Shown here: piece after piece, positions 16,804 to 24,054 of the stretch
Layout: the number at the start of each line of letters is the position of its first letter
How positions within the stretch are numbered: the stretch's first letter is position 1
Assembly (NCBI GenBank): GCA_965231925.1
Contig: OZ246894.1
Location: 4,216,001 to 4,280,000 of the forward strand
Direction of reading: 5' to 3'
Source of the DNA: Poriferisodalis sp965231925
GTDB lineage: Bacteria > Actinomycetota > Acidimicrobiia > Acidimicrobiales > Poriferisodalaceae
Length of the DNA stretch: 64,000 bases
Made by a program: the position numbers and the translations under genes
The notes under the pieces: generated by a model
Seen by the model: the letters and a program-made list of their open reading frames with translations, nothing else
The model's database searches: none
Told to the model about the DNA's origin: nothing

Positions 16804-16812
16804 GCAGCACGG

Positions 16813-16833
16813 CACCCAAGACTGGATCCCCGA
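16813..16833 (+). repeat. Short second remnant of the AhpD selenoprotein 3' end
   Basis: CCCAAGACTGGATCCCCGAC matches the last coding bases of the selenoprotein genes (ACCGAAGACTGGATCCCCGAC) at about 19 of 21 positions. It has no coding context of its own. Short, so chance is not excluded. Confidence 0.35.
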
Positions 16834-16918
16834 CCAACCCGCACCGCATGCGGTCCGACGCGCCGACCGCGCCGCGCTGAGCGGCTGCGCCCAGCCGAAT
16901 GCTGCGACAAAACGCCAG

Positions 16919-17092
16919 TCACACTGCGACAAGCGGCAGGAGCGTCACGACGACCGCGATGTATACTTGCTGAGCGGCCGGGATGGGAACGTCTGCGGCC
17001 GCGTGGCCGTAGGTATGGGTCAACCCGACACCGAGATGCAGCGCTGAGATCCCCGCCAGCGTGAACTGTTCGAATCTCGCAGGCACCGCCAT
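16919..17092 (-). CDS. Small membrane protein or fragment
   Basis: ATG 17092 opens a 57-codon frame: MAVPARFEQFTLAGISALHL, then THTYGHAAADVPIPAAQQVY and a hydrophobic segment IAVVVTLLPLVAV ending at the stop. Two potential membrane segments are separated by a His-containing loop. I do not recognise the family. The abrupt end right after the hydrophobic segment suggests a C-terminal truncation. Apart from the AhpD remnant, the rest of 16711-17209 contains nothing I can call. Confidence 0.35.
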   Translation of the reverse strand: MAVPARFEQFTLAGISALHLGVGLTHTYGHAAADVPIPAAQQVYIAVVVTLLPLVAV

Positions 17093-17209
17093 AGCAATGC
17101 CAATGTCGCGGGCGGTCAATCACGCTCAGCGCTGTGTGCAGGGCCAGTCTTCGGGGTCCGCTCGCAGTGTGAAACGGTTCGGCATGGCATCGGAGAAGGC
17201 GGCAAGCTG

Positions 17210-17731
17210 GTGCCCGCAAGGCTGCGGGACACCATCAAGTCCTACTGGCCGGACTCGCCCGACGACAGTGCCCGCGACCTACTCGGCAAGGCGCTCGAAC
17301 TGCTCGGCAGCTCGCTGTATGTGCTCAACGATCCGAGATTCCGCCCCGACTGGGGCTCGAATTGGCACGACGATCTCCGGCGACACCACGGAATCCTCAA
17401 GAGCTTCCGGGACGCGGTGTCTCGCGACGATCCATACATTCACCTGAAGATCCTCCAAGCGGAGCGGAACGCTGCGTCGGCTCTGCTTGACCGCGACGCC
17501 GACAGCATGCTCCGCGACTCGGTGCTGGCCCGCAACCAGTGGGCCCACTTCGCAGATATCAGCGAAACGCAGGCACGTGATGATGTCGTCGAAATGATCG
17601 ATCTCATCGCCCGAGGCCGCATGGGCGCCGAGGCCGACGGACTCGCAGTCGACAACGAGCGAATCGACCAGCACCTCGCCCGGCTCGAGAACATCCGCCG
17701 CGCCCTGGACTTCCAGATCAGCGGGCACTGA
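17210..17731 (+). CDS. HEPN-like domain protein
   Basis: A 173-residue all-helical protein from GTG 17210; the frame is open a little further upstream. R108-N-Q-W-A-H113 is an R-x4-H motif, the catalytic signature of HEPN RNases, within the helical context VLARNQWAHFADISETQARD. An acidic N-terminal domain (KSYWPDSPDDSARDLLGKAL) precedes it. The layout recalls the HEPN domains found at the N-terminus of Swt1-type or DUF499-type proteins, but no ATPase follows, so this may be a free-standing or truncated copy. Confidence 0.55.
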   Translation: MPARLRDTIKSYWPDSPDDSARDLLGKALELLGSSLYVLNDPRFRPDWGSNWHDDLRRHHGILKSFRDAVSRDDPYIHLKILQAERNAASALLDRDADSMLRDSVLARNQWAHFADISETQARDDVVEMIDLIARGRMGAEADGLAVDNERIDQHLARLENIRRALDFQISGH

Positions 17732-17783
17732 GCACAATCCAGCTCAGGCGCACCTGCGGCAACTACAGCCGCCTCAGCAACAG

Positions 17784-18312
17784 CTACGACAGATTGCGGA
17801 TGGGCTCCGCAAAGACGCGGCGCAGTTCGCCCAAGGCTTCGATAGCCCAAGCCCGGTACTGCGGCCAGCTCCCGCGATCAGCAGGGTCAACAGGGTCGAG
17901 GTGACGGCGATCCGTGATGCTCGCGCGTTCTCGATGGGTTCCCACCGCTGCTCGAGATCACACGACGCCTCGATCTCGGCACGGCTGATCTCCAGCAAGG
18001 GCAAGATCGAGTCTCCGTCAACGATGTACACCGACGCCCGGTGGCGTAGGTGATCAGCTTGCCGAGGTGATCGTGGTCGGTCGGCTCGAGAAAGTTCTCG
18101 ATGACGAGACGATGACCGGTGTTCGCATCCCGGAACACCACATCAGCTGAGAACGGCCCGACAGCGACCTCGTTTCCTTCTAGTTCCAGATCCATCTTGA
18201 GGGCATTGCCGAGATGATCCGGATGCGCCGCCAACCACGGCGTGAAGTCTCTGGCCTCGTCCGGCCACACCTCACGCAACGGCACATCTTCAAGCGACGC
18301 AACCTCGACCAT
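17784..18312 (-). pseudogene. DUF4268 domain protein, copy 2, deleted and frameshifted
   Basis: From ATG 18312 the first ~91 residues are nearly identical to copy 1 (PLREVWPDEARDFTPWLA to DHDHLGKLITYATG). The next recognisable sequence is YIVDGDSILPLLEISRAEIE in another frame, so roughly 400 bp of the middle are missing. The tail WPQYRAWAIEALGELRRVFA to the TAG at 17784 is in a third frame. Homology to copy 1 continues about 50 bp upstream of the start. A dead paralogue produced by duplication or recombination. Confidence 0.8.
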
Positions 18313-18509
18313 GAAACTCGCCCCCGCTGCAGACCAACGCCAGAACCGTAGTGACCGTTCGCCTGAATCCAGGTCGGAGAGCCGACGTACATCTAGGCCC
18401 CGCGAGATAACGATGAGAAACAGACCGCGGGTCTCCGCTTAGGATGAGCACGTGACACCGCACGATCCACGGTCGCTGAAAGCTCAGAATTCGCGGGTGC
18501 ATTAGCCTC

Positions 18510-19616
18510 ATGGTTGTGCAGACTGATCTCGCCAGGTGGGCTGAGGTTGGCGCGAGGATCCAAACCGCTCGAATCGAGTCCGGGGTCAGCGCTGCGGCCT
18601 GCGCCAAGCATGCCGGCATCGACGAGGCAGACGTAGAGGCCATCGAGCGAGGCGAGCGAGCAGTCAGCGCGACCGAACTGGCGAGCCTCGCAGAGTCACT
18701 CTCGATGCGGATGGAGTGGTTCTTCCGGGACGCGCCGCAGTCCGTGATTTCACGCCGACAGGGCCGGTCGACGAGCGGCACTGTCTCGGAAATCGACTGG
18801 CTCTCTGAACGTCTCGCTCGCGAGATCGAATTCGTACAGCGAATCGGAAACCTCAAGTTGGCGGATTCGCCGCGAATCCCCTTCTCGGAGTCCAACGACG
18901 CCATGGAGGGTGCTGCGAACCGCACACGCAAGTTGTTGGGCTACGACGGATTCGAACCTGCCCAGCGGCTGAGCGCTCAGACTGTCCGCCTGGGTCTATT
19001 GACGTTTTCTCTTCCGCTCGACGACCAGCTCACCGATGGCGCCTCAATCATGCTGGCTCGGGGCGGGTTGGCTGTGGTCAACGGAAGCCACCCTGCGGGC
19101 CGGCGTCGCCTCACCCTTGCGCACGAGATCGGCCACTACGTGTTCGCCGACGAGTATTCGGTCGATGCGGCCGGCTCAAGCAGGGCGTCTCGGGAGGCGC
19201 GCATCGACCGATTCGCACGTGCTCTGCTGCTTCCAGCGTCCGCGCTGCGCCGGGAGTGGGGCGGCTCCGACATGAGGACCGACGCCGTGCGAATCGCCAG
19301 CGAGTACCGGGTCGACATGTCGACCTTGGCACGGCGTCTCATCGAGACCAATCTCGCCGATGAAGGCGAAGCGGCGTTTGTGCGCAAGACACGCACACAG
19401 CGCTCTGACATCGAGAGCCTCGGGCTGGTCGTCGCTGAAGAGCTGCGGCCCCCCGAGCTGCCGTCCGCATACACCGAAGCGGTGTTGGATCTCGTCAGGC
19501 ACGAGCAGATTTCACGAGCTCGATGCGTCGAGCTGCTGCTCGAAACTGTGGGCGAGGATGAGCTGCCCGAGCCTCAACCGCGTCCTGCGGAAGCCATCTG
19601 GTCGGTCGTTTCCTGA
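18510..19616 (+). CDS. Xre HTH plus ImmA/IrrE metallopeptidase
   Basis: A 368-residue fusion. The N-terminal Xre-type HTH spans about residues 12-70 (GARIQTARIESGVSAAACAK, then DVEAIERGER). The C-terminal ImmA/IrrE peptidase has H205-E-I-G-H209 in RRLTLAHEIGHYVFAD and a downstream RFARALLLPASALRREW block. Such proteins act as antitoxins or regulators and may cleave a repressor when induced. Followed after 10 bp by a PIN-like gene and then a 57-aa ORF: a compact three-gene operon. Confidence 0.85.
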   Translation: MVVQTDLARWAEVGARIQTARIESGVSAAACAKHAGIDEADVEAIERGERAVSATELASLAESLSMRMEWFFRDAPQSVISRRQGRSTSGTVSEIDWLSERLAREIEFVQRIGNLKLADSPRIPFSESNDAMEGAANRTRKLLGYDGFEPAQRLSAQTVRLGLLTFSLPLDDQLTDGASIMLARGGLAVVNGSHPAGRRRLTLAHEIGHYVFADEYSVDAAGSSRASREARIDRFARALLLPASALRREWGGSDMRTDAVRIASEYRVDMSTLARRLIETNLADEGEAAFVRKTRTQRSDIESLGLVVAEELRPPELPSAYTEAVLDLVRHEQISRARCVELLLETVGEDELPEPQPRPAEAIWSVVS

Positions 19617-19626
19617 CACGGCGCCG

Positions 19627-20202
19627 ATGGACGCGCTCGTGTTTGATACAGGGCCATTGCGCCACTTCGCCCAAGCTGGCTGGCTCGGCGTTCTTGAGGA
19701 GATCGTCGGCGAGCGCCGGGCGCTCGCCCCGACAGCTGTCCTCGCCGAACTGGAATCGACAAGCCACCGGTTTCCCGAAGTCATCGATGCAATCGACGCT
19801 TCGTGGGTGACTCACTACTCACTCAGCTCATACGACGAAATCGCGGCGCTGGCCATGTTCGGCGAACTGCTCGTGTCCGGCGGGAAGAACCGGGGCGAAG
19901 CCGAGGTACTGGCCCTCGCCGCCACGTTGCCTGCCGAAGCGGTCATCGACGACAGCACGGCCTTCGAGGTCGGCAAGCGAGAGGGCATCGCATGCACGAG
20001 AACACTCCCCTTGCTGTGTGATGCGATGCACCGGGAGCTGCTCAGCCTCGACGAAGTCAGCGACATCGCGGACGACTTGATCATGACCGACTACCGATTT
20101 CCGTTCGAACCCGGTCAGTTTGTTCGGTGGGCAACCGATGAAGGATTCCTCGCAACACCCGAGTACGACTCAGGCCCCGGAAGCACGGCCGACGCATCGT
20201 GA
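19627..20202 (+). CDS. PIN-like toxin partnered with the ImmA/IrrE protein
   Basis: A 191-residue protein with a PIN-type start (MDALVFDTGPLRHFAQAGWL, first acidic residue D7). Further acidic candidates are E in VLAELES, E in NRGEAEVLALA and D in VIDDSTAFEVGK, the order found in the PIN-like family that follows ImmA/IrrE genes. Likely an RNase whose activity is checked by the upstream product. Its TGA overlaps the GTG of the next small ORF. Confidence 0.75.
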   Translation: MDALVFDTGPLRHFAQAGWLGVLEEIVGERRALAPTAVLAELESTSHRFPEVIDAIDASWVTHYSLSSYDEIAALAMFGELLVSGGKNRGEAEVLALAATLPAEAVIDDSTAFEVGKREGIACTRTLPLLCDAMHRELLSLDEVSDIADDLIMTDYRFPFEPGQFVRWATDEGFLATPEYDSGPGSTADAS

Positions 20203-20372
20203 ATTCGCTGCCCGACATTTCCCGCACTAACACGAAACTTCGTCAGCACCTGAGGGAACTCGAATCGTGCAACGGCGAGGAGGGACCAGCACCGGCCGGG
20301 TCCAGCGAAGTGCTGTTGATCACGCTCCGGGCAGCACGCACCGAAGCAACCCGGATCCTGCTCGCGGAATAG
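20199..20372 (+). CDS. 57-aa protein translationally coupled to the PIN gene
   Basis: GTG 20199 overlaps the PIN stop in a GTGA arrangement and opens a 57-codon frame (MNSLPDISRTNTKLRQHLRE, a Gly/Glu/Pro linker, then SSEVLLITLRAARTEATRIL). Two amphipathic helices and the coupling argue for a real small partner protein. Family unknown. Confidence 0.5.
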   Translation: MNSLPDISRTNTKLRQHLRELESCNGEEGPAPAGSSEVLLITLRAARTEATRILLAE

Positions 20373-20439
20373 TGCAGCGCAATGAACTTTGCCAGCCGGC
20401 GGGTTCACAGTTTCACCTTGCCGTGTGAAACGCTGGCGC

Positions 20440-20988
20440 ATGGCACGCATCGAGGTCATTCCTGACGACGACTGGGACGGCCCCCTCGGCGAGCTGTACC
20501 CCCGGGTCGTGGACCCCACCTACGGCCGGGTCGACCACATCTTGGCCATCCACTCGCTCAACCCCCGCTCCATGGCCGCACACCAAAGCCTCTACGAATC
20601 GGCCATGGCCGGCACCGCCACGCTGCGCAAGGCCGAACGCGAGCTCATCGCCCTGGTCGTCAGCCTCACCAACGACTGCCACTACTGAGTGGTCCACCAC
20701 CGGCGCGGTCTGCGCCGCCTGCTACACAACGACGAACTCGTCGCCGACGTCGAGCACGACTGGACCACCGCCGCACTGTCGCCCAAGCGCACCGCCATGC
20801 TCCGCTACGCCGTCAAGCTCACCGAGACCCCCGCCGCCACCACCGACGCCGACGTCGACGCCCTGCGCCAAGCCGGCTTCAGCGACCGCGACATCCTCGA
20901 CATCACCGAAGTCGTCGGCTACTACGCCTACGCCAACCGCATCGCCGACGGACTCGGCCTCCAAACCGAAGACTGGATCCCCGACTGA
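20440..20988 (+). CDS. AhpD/CMD-like selenoprotein, copy 2 (TGA = Sec83)
   Basis: Same architecture and length (182 aa) as the gene at 12900: MARIEV start at 20440, C80-H-Y-U83-V-V-H-H with TGA at 20686-20688, ending EDWIPD at 20988. By hand count the two copies differ at about 14 of 549 positions (roughly 97% identity), with substitutions on both sides of the TGA while the TGA and the hairpin are unchanged. Homology also includes some 12-15 bp upstream of the ATG. Expected to be a Sec-dependent peroxidase-like enzyme; the physiological substrate is unknown. Confidence 0.85.
20686..20717 (+). promoter_or_regulatory. SECIS element of selenoprotein copy 2
   Basis: After the TGA at 20686-20688 the stem CGGCGC (20701-20706), loop GGTCT and stem GCGCCG (20712-20717) are identical to copy 1. 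The flanking codons differ between copies just 3' of the hairpin (CTCCGC against CTACAC), so the element is more conserved than what follows it. Confidence 0.75.
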
Positions 20989-21055
20989 CCGAACTCGAAA
21001 CCGAGGTACTGGCGTCACTACCGTGCAGTTCAGCGCCGCAGTCTCGGAGGCCACC

Positions 21056-21295
21056 ATGGAACGAGCCGACGTGCTGAGAAACTACGCAGCCTTCGAAGCC
21101 ATTCGCGTTGAACTCGAAGCAAGCCACCTCGGGCAGTTCGCCGTGCTGCACGACGGCCAGCTCATCGGCACATACCCGAGCATCCGCGAGGCCCGCACCG
21201 CTGGCAACGCACGCTGCGGAGTCGGGAACTTCACCACCCAAGACATCCGCTCCGAGCCGATCGAGCTCGGCACTATGGCCGCCGCCCTGTCCTAA
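21056..21295 (+). CDS. Small conserved protein, paralogue of the gene at 40463
   Basis: A 79-residue protein from ATG 21056 with GGAGG just upstream. The pattern NYAAFEAIRVELEASHLGQ, FAVLHDGQLIGTYPSIREA, then R-x-G-V-GNFTTQDI matches the product at 40463 (FEAYEARHRAELE, VALMHDEEVVGIYNDSESA, GEFSFQEI). DUF5678-like small proteins of this type often precede retropepsin-like proteases; here no protease follows. Function unknown. Confidence 0.65.
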   Translation: MERADVLRNYAAFEAIRVELEASHLGQFAVLHDGQLIGTYPSIREARTAGNARCGVGNFTTQDIRSEPIELGTMAAALS

Positions 21296-21305
21296 CCGGC
21301 GTCGC

Positions 21306-21935
21306 TCAGGACAAGGCCAAGTAGTCGGTGTCGTCTCGCACGGCGTCGAAGTCTTCTGAGTCGAGATAGTGGTTCCACAACGAATGACCGGGGATGCGCA
21401 GCGCCCTCTGCGGTTGAGGCGGCGCCCACCAAGTAGCAGTCTCAACACGCTTGCCGAGGCGTACCGCTTCCTCGATGGCAGGCAACAGATCAGTGTCGGC
21501 GGACACCACGACGGCCACGTCGTAGAGGTCGTCACGGGCGCCCAGCGCCAAGTGCAGCGCGAGCAGCACATCGACGCCCTTCTCCTCGGCGCGCCACCGC
21601 TGCCGGCCGTCGTTGGTGCGGCCGTCAGGCCAGTAGCGCATAGGGCGAGTGTGCACGCTCACGCCGTTGATGCCGGCCCAGCGGGCGGTCTGACGGCCGA
21701 ACGCTGAGCGCAACCGCCCGGAGCTGCGCGGCCCCGGCTGACCCCGGTACACCCGGACTTCTGAGAGCCAGCGGCGAGAGTCCACGGCGTCGCCTCGGCG
21801 ACACAACAGCTCTCCCAGCCGATCCGGATGCACGTGGCCATGCCATGAAGGTGACGTTGCCGGCACGAACAGCGCCCGGGTGGTGTGCCAAGTGTTCTGG
21901 TAGTCCAAGAAGACCACGACTCTGGTGCCCGACAT
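21306..21935 (-). CDS. NYN-domain (PIN-like) RNase-fold protein
   Basis: A 209-residue protein from ATG 21935. The core is the NYN/LabA-like PIN fold: VVVFLDYQNTW (first Asp), EEKGVDVLLALHLALGARDD, then VVVSADTDLLPAIEEAV, which supplies the S-x-D-x-D-L catalytic pair. Such proteins are predicted metal-dependent RNases. Single gene, convergent with the small ORF at 21056; a strong hairpin lies between its likely promoter and its start codon. Confidence 0.8.
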   Translation of the reverse strand: MSGTRVVVFLDYQNTWHTTRALFVPATSPSWHGHVHPDRLGELLCRRGDAVDSRRWLSEVRVYRGQPGPRSSGRLRSAFGRQTARWAGINGVSVHTRPMRYWPDGRTNDGRQRWRAEEKGVDVLLALHLALGARDDLYDVAVVVSADTDLLPAIEEAVRLGKRVETATWWAPPQPQRALRIPGHSLWNHYLDSEDFDAVRDDTDYLALS

Positions 21936-21960
21936 GCTCAGCACTGCGCGGGTCGCGGCA

Positions 21961-22006
21961 AGAAAAAGATAACCCCGCCAGGCCCGGCGAGGCCGGGACG
22001 GCGGGG
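21961..22006 (-). terminator. Strong GC hairpin followed by T tract, before the NYN gene
   Basis: Read on the minus strand, CCCCGCC/GGCGGGG (7 bp) encloses CCCGGC/GCCGGG (6 bp) and is followed by TTATCTTTTTCT, the form of an intrinsic terminator. It ends about 25 nt before the NYN start codon (21935). It may end upstream minus-strand transcription or act as an attenuator of the NYN gene. Confidence 0.6.
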
Positions 22007-22268
22007 AGGAATGCACACACGGTACTGCAATTCGGTACCGAGTGCACCACGCTGCGCTGCAGCAGCGATTGGTTCAGGAGAGTTGTGATCCAGCGGGGGC
22101 TGCATCACACAGCCAGTGAACCGTCGAATGCGGCGTTGAGGCGTACCGAGAGCGGCCCAAGAGCGGTCATCGAACTGATCTGGCTCCGAATCCCGGGCCG
22201 CGAATGGGCCTCACGTTCGCTGAATTGTGTCCAAACGTACCGACAACCCGAGGCACCGAGAAATTGTT
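22007..22268. other. Intergenic stretch without recognisable content
   Basis: Between the NYN leader hairpin and the truncated toxin I see no coding frame with family character, no repeat and no RNA gene. It should contain the NYN promoter. Confidence 0.4.
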
Positions 22269-22394
22269 TTAGGCCGAGGCGTGGCCCAGTAGGGCCGATG
22301 GCTCGCCGTTCGGTCCTCGATCAGTGGGTAGCTGACGATCGAGGTCTTGGAAGAACTCGACGGCCGCTCGGACTTCTCGGCGCCCGGCAGTCAC
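22269..22394 (-). pseudogene. Truncated toxin-like ORF
   Basis: GTG 22394 overlaps the stop of the upstream small gene (GTGA) and gives 41 residues: MTAGRREVRAAVEFFQDLDR, then QLPTDRGPNGEPSA and a stop. The E-x-x-x-A-x-x-FF-x-D-L-x-R-QLP-x-x-RGP-x-GEPS segment looks like the N-terminus of a longer toxin-like family of about 100 residues. The missing remainder suggests truncation. Confidence 0.4.
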
Positions 22395-22567
22395 CCTCGC
22401 TGCGGCTCAGATTCCGCGATCTTTTGCTGCACCCGCGACCGCGCCTGTTCAACGAGTTGCGGAGGCGCCCCGTCGACGTCCGTGATGATGCTCGCTTCGA
22501 ACAGCGCGTGACGCTCGGCCGGGCTGAGCTTCTCAAGTTCTGCCGCCGTCACGATGTCCTCGGCCAT
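22391..22567 (-). CDS. Small antitoxin-like protein
   Basis: A 58-residue acidic helical protein from ATG 22567: MAEDIVTAAELEKLSPAERH, ALFEASIITDVDGAPPQLVE, then a charged tail. The (T)-x-x-E-L-E-K-LSPAER-x-A-L-F motif and coupling to the ORF downstream suggest an antitoxin. The specific family is not identified. Confidence 0.55.
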   Translation of the reverse strand: MAEDIVTAAELEKLSPAERHALFEASIITDVDGAPPQLVEQARSRVQQKIAESEPQRG

Positions 22568-22574
22568 ATGCCAA

Positions 22575-22667
22575 TCATAGGTTCAGCCTGACCAGATCGA
22601 GCGCCTGAATTTCGCTCTCAAGACGATTGACTTCACCGACTGCCAGCTTCACGGCAACGTCGAGCAT
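22575..22667 (-). CDS. Possible 30-aa ORF
   Basis: ATG 22667 to TGA 22575 encodes MLDVAVKLAVGEVNRLESEI plus ten residues. It lies 7 bp upstream of the antitoxin-like gene and shares the frame of the membrane gene before it, beyond that gene's TAG. It could be a leader peptide or the tail of a damaged gene. Weak. Confidence 0.2.
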   Translation of the reverse strand: MLDVAVKLAVGEVNRLESEIQALDLVRLNL

Positions 22668-22709
22668 TGCTTCGCCGTCGAGCCCACGAAGACATCGACC
22701 GCACAGCGC

Positions 22710-22943
22710 CTAGCGGATCCGGCGGACTGCGGCGACCAGCCCGACTGCGAAGCCGACGAACTCGATCAGCGCCAGGCTCAGCGCCGTGTGGAAGAACACG
22801 CCTGCGCTGTCGCCGACGACGTTGGAGTGCAGGTCGGGGCTCTCGATCACGAAGTGCAGCAAATGGCCGAATACGAACGACGCATACATCGACGCGGCGA
22901 AGAACGAGTCGGCCCACTGAGCCAGCGGGGAAGACCCGTCCAA
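22710..22943 (-). CDS. Small integral membrane protein
   Basis: A frame ending at 22710 encodes two hydrophobic helices, SFFAASMYASFVFGHLLHFV and a second around FFHTALSLALIEFVGFAVGL, with a basic C-terminus (AAVRRIR). The start is uncertain; TTG 22943 gives 77 residues, and the frame is open further into the lipoprotein gene. No family recognised. Confidence 0.45.
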   Translation of the reverse strand: MDGSSPLAQWADSFFAASMYASFVFGHLLHFVIESPDLHSNVVGDSAGVFFHTALSLALIEFVGFAVGLVAAVRRIR

Positions 22944-22984
22944 ACCTGTTCGTGGCTGCCCTCTTGTGCGTTTGATGTCCAGCT

Positions 22985-23758
22985 TCAGGGAGACCGCCTG
23001 GCCCGGCGCTTGCGCCACTTGGCACGTGCGGCGAACGCCAGCACGATCGCAAACAGGACCGCGCCGATCACAGGGATCAACGTGCTGCTGATATCGCCAG
23101 TTGTCCCTGCGTGCAGCACCTTGGGAATGTCGTCCGGCTCGCTGAGGTCGATGACCCAAACCAGCGTCGATCCCTCGCTCGAATCCGCGTTGTGCTGCAA
23201 CGCAGTGCCGGGCAGCGTCAGCGAGAGGGTAAACGTCGGCCGCAGCCCGCCGACAACCTCGAATGGCGGCCCTCCAAGCTCCAGGTACTCGCCGATGAAA
23301 CCCGTGTCGAGCTCGAATTCCCAGCCACCGCCGGCGATGCGCCGGAACTTCGGGCCTCGGTTGTCGGCGAGTGCGGCGAAGACCTTCTCCGACTCGTCGG
23401 AGGACCATGAGGTCGTCGCGACATAGCTGCAGCGGCCGTCGGCGTGACGGCTCTGGATGCGGGTTTCGACACTTGCAATGCGGGGCTGCACCGGTCCGGC
23501 GCCTTCGAACTTCCTGATGAGCTGCAAGCACGCAGCCGGCATTGCAGCGCCTTCGCCCTCCACATCGAGCTCGACGACATCGTCATCGAATCCATAGCGC
23601 CACTCGAAGGTGCCCGACCCGTCGTCGTGCACGACGACATTCCACGCAGCTTCGACGCACCCCGCTGTCAGCAGCACAATCGCGCAGGCGATCAGTGTGA
23701 TTCGGGCCCCGAACCACCGGCGGGACGAGCGTTGTCGCTGCCGCCCGCACCGTCTCAT
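22985..23758 (-). CDS. LppM-like membrane-anchored lipoprotein
   Basis: A 257-residue protein from ATG 23758 with an arginine-rich n-region, a hydrophobic stretch and a lipobox LTAGC (lipidated Cys34). The mature part begins with a beta-rich domain (VVHDDGSGTFEWRYGFDDD) and ends with a membrane helix (TLIPVIGAVLFAIVLAFAAR) and basic tail. Signal plus C-terminal anchor resembles the LppM family of actinobacterial envelope proteins. Divergent from the proV operon. Confidence 0.6.
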   Translation of the reverse strand: MRRCGRQRQRSSRRWFGARITLIACAIVLLTAGCVEAAWNVVVHDDGSGTFEWRYGFDDDVVELDVEGEGAAMPAACLQLIRKFEGAGPVQPRIASVETRIQSRHADGRCSYVATTSWSSDESEKVFAALADNRGPKFRRIAGGGWEFELDTGFIGEYLELGGPPFEVVGGLRPTFTLSLTLPGTALQHNADSSEGSTLVWVIDLSEPDDIPKVLHAGTTGDISSTLIPVIGAVLFAIVLAFAARAKWRKRRARRSP

Positions 23759-23940
23759 GGCGCCACGGTAGTTACGGCCCCACCACCGCACGGTTCCTGC
23801 CGCCTCGCGCCCATCGGAGCGGCGAGCCACGGCGACGGTCTAGCCATCGCACGGTTGCCACAGCGTCGCCACAGCGGCGAGGCCGTGGTCGGGGCCCGCA
23901 CACGAAAGTGACATCATGTTTTGAGTTACCGGCCCCCGCA

Positions 23941-24050
23941 CCCTGAAGGGTTACGTTCGTGAACGCTCAGGACGCACGAGCCAACTCCGGAAGGAGCCTC
24001 GGCGACCCACTCCCGTGGTGTTCCACGTGCTCTGCGGCCAGGCGCGGGTG
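23941..24050 (+). promoter_or_regulatory. Structured leader upstream of proV (possible riboswitch)
   Basis: The 130 nt before proV contain several short hairpins: CCCT-GA-AGGG, GTTC-GT-GAAC, CTCC-GGAA-GGAG and GTGG-TGTT-CCAC. The segments CTGAAGGG, GCTCAGGACGCACGAG and CCGGAAGGAGCC faintly recall glycine-aptamer core sequences. I cannot fold or score it, so this is a candidate only. Confidence 0.25.
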
Positions 24051-24054
24051 ACCC

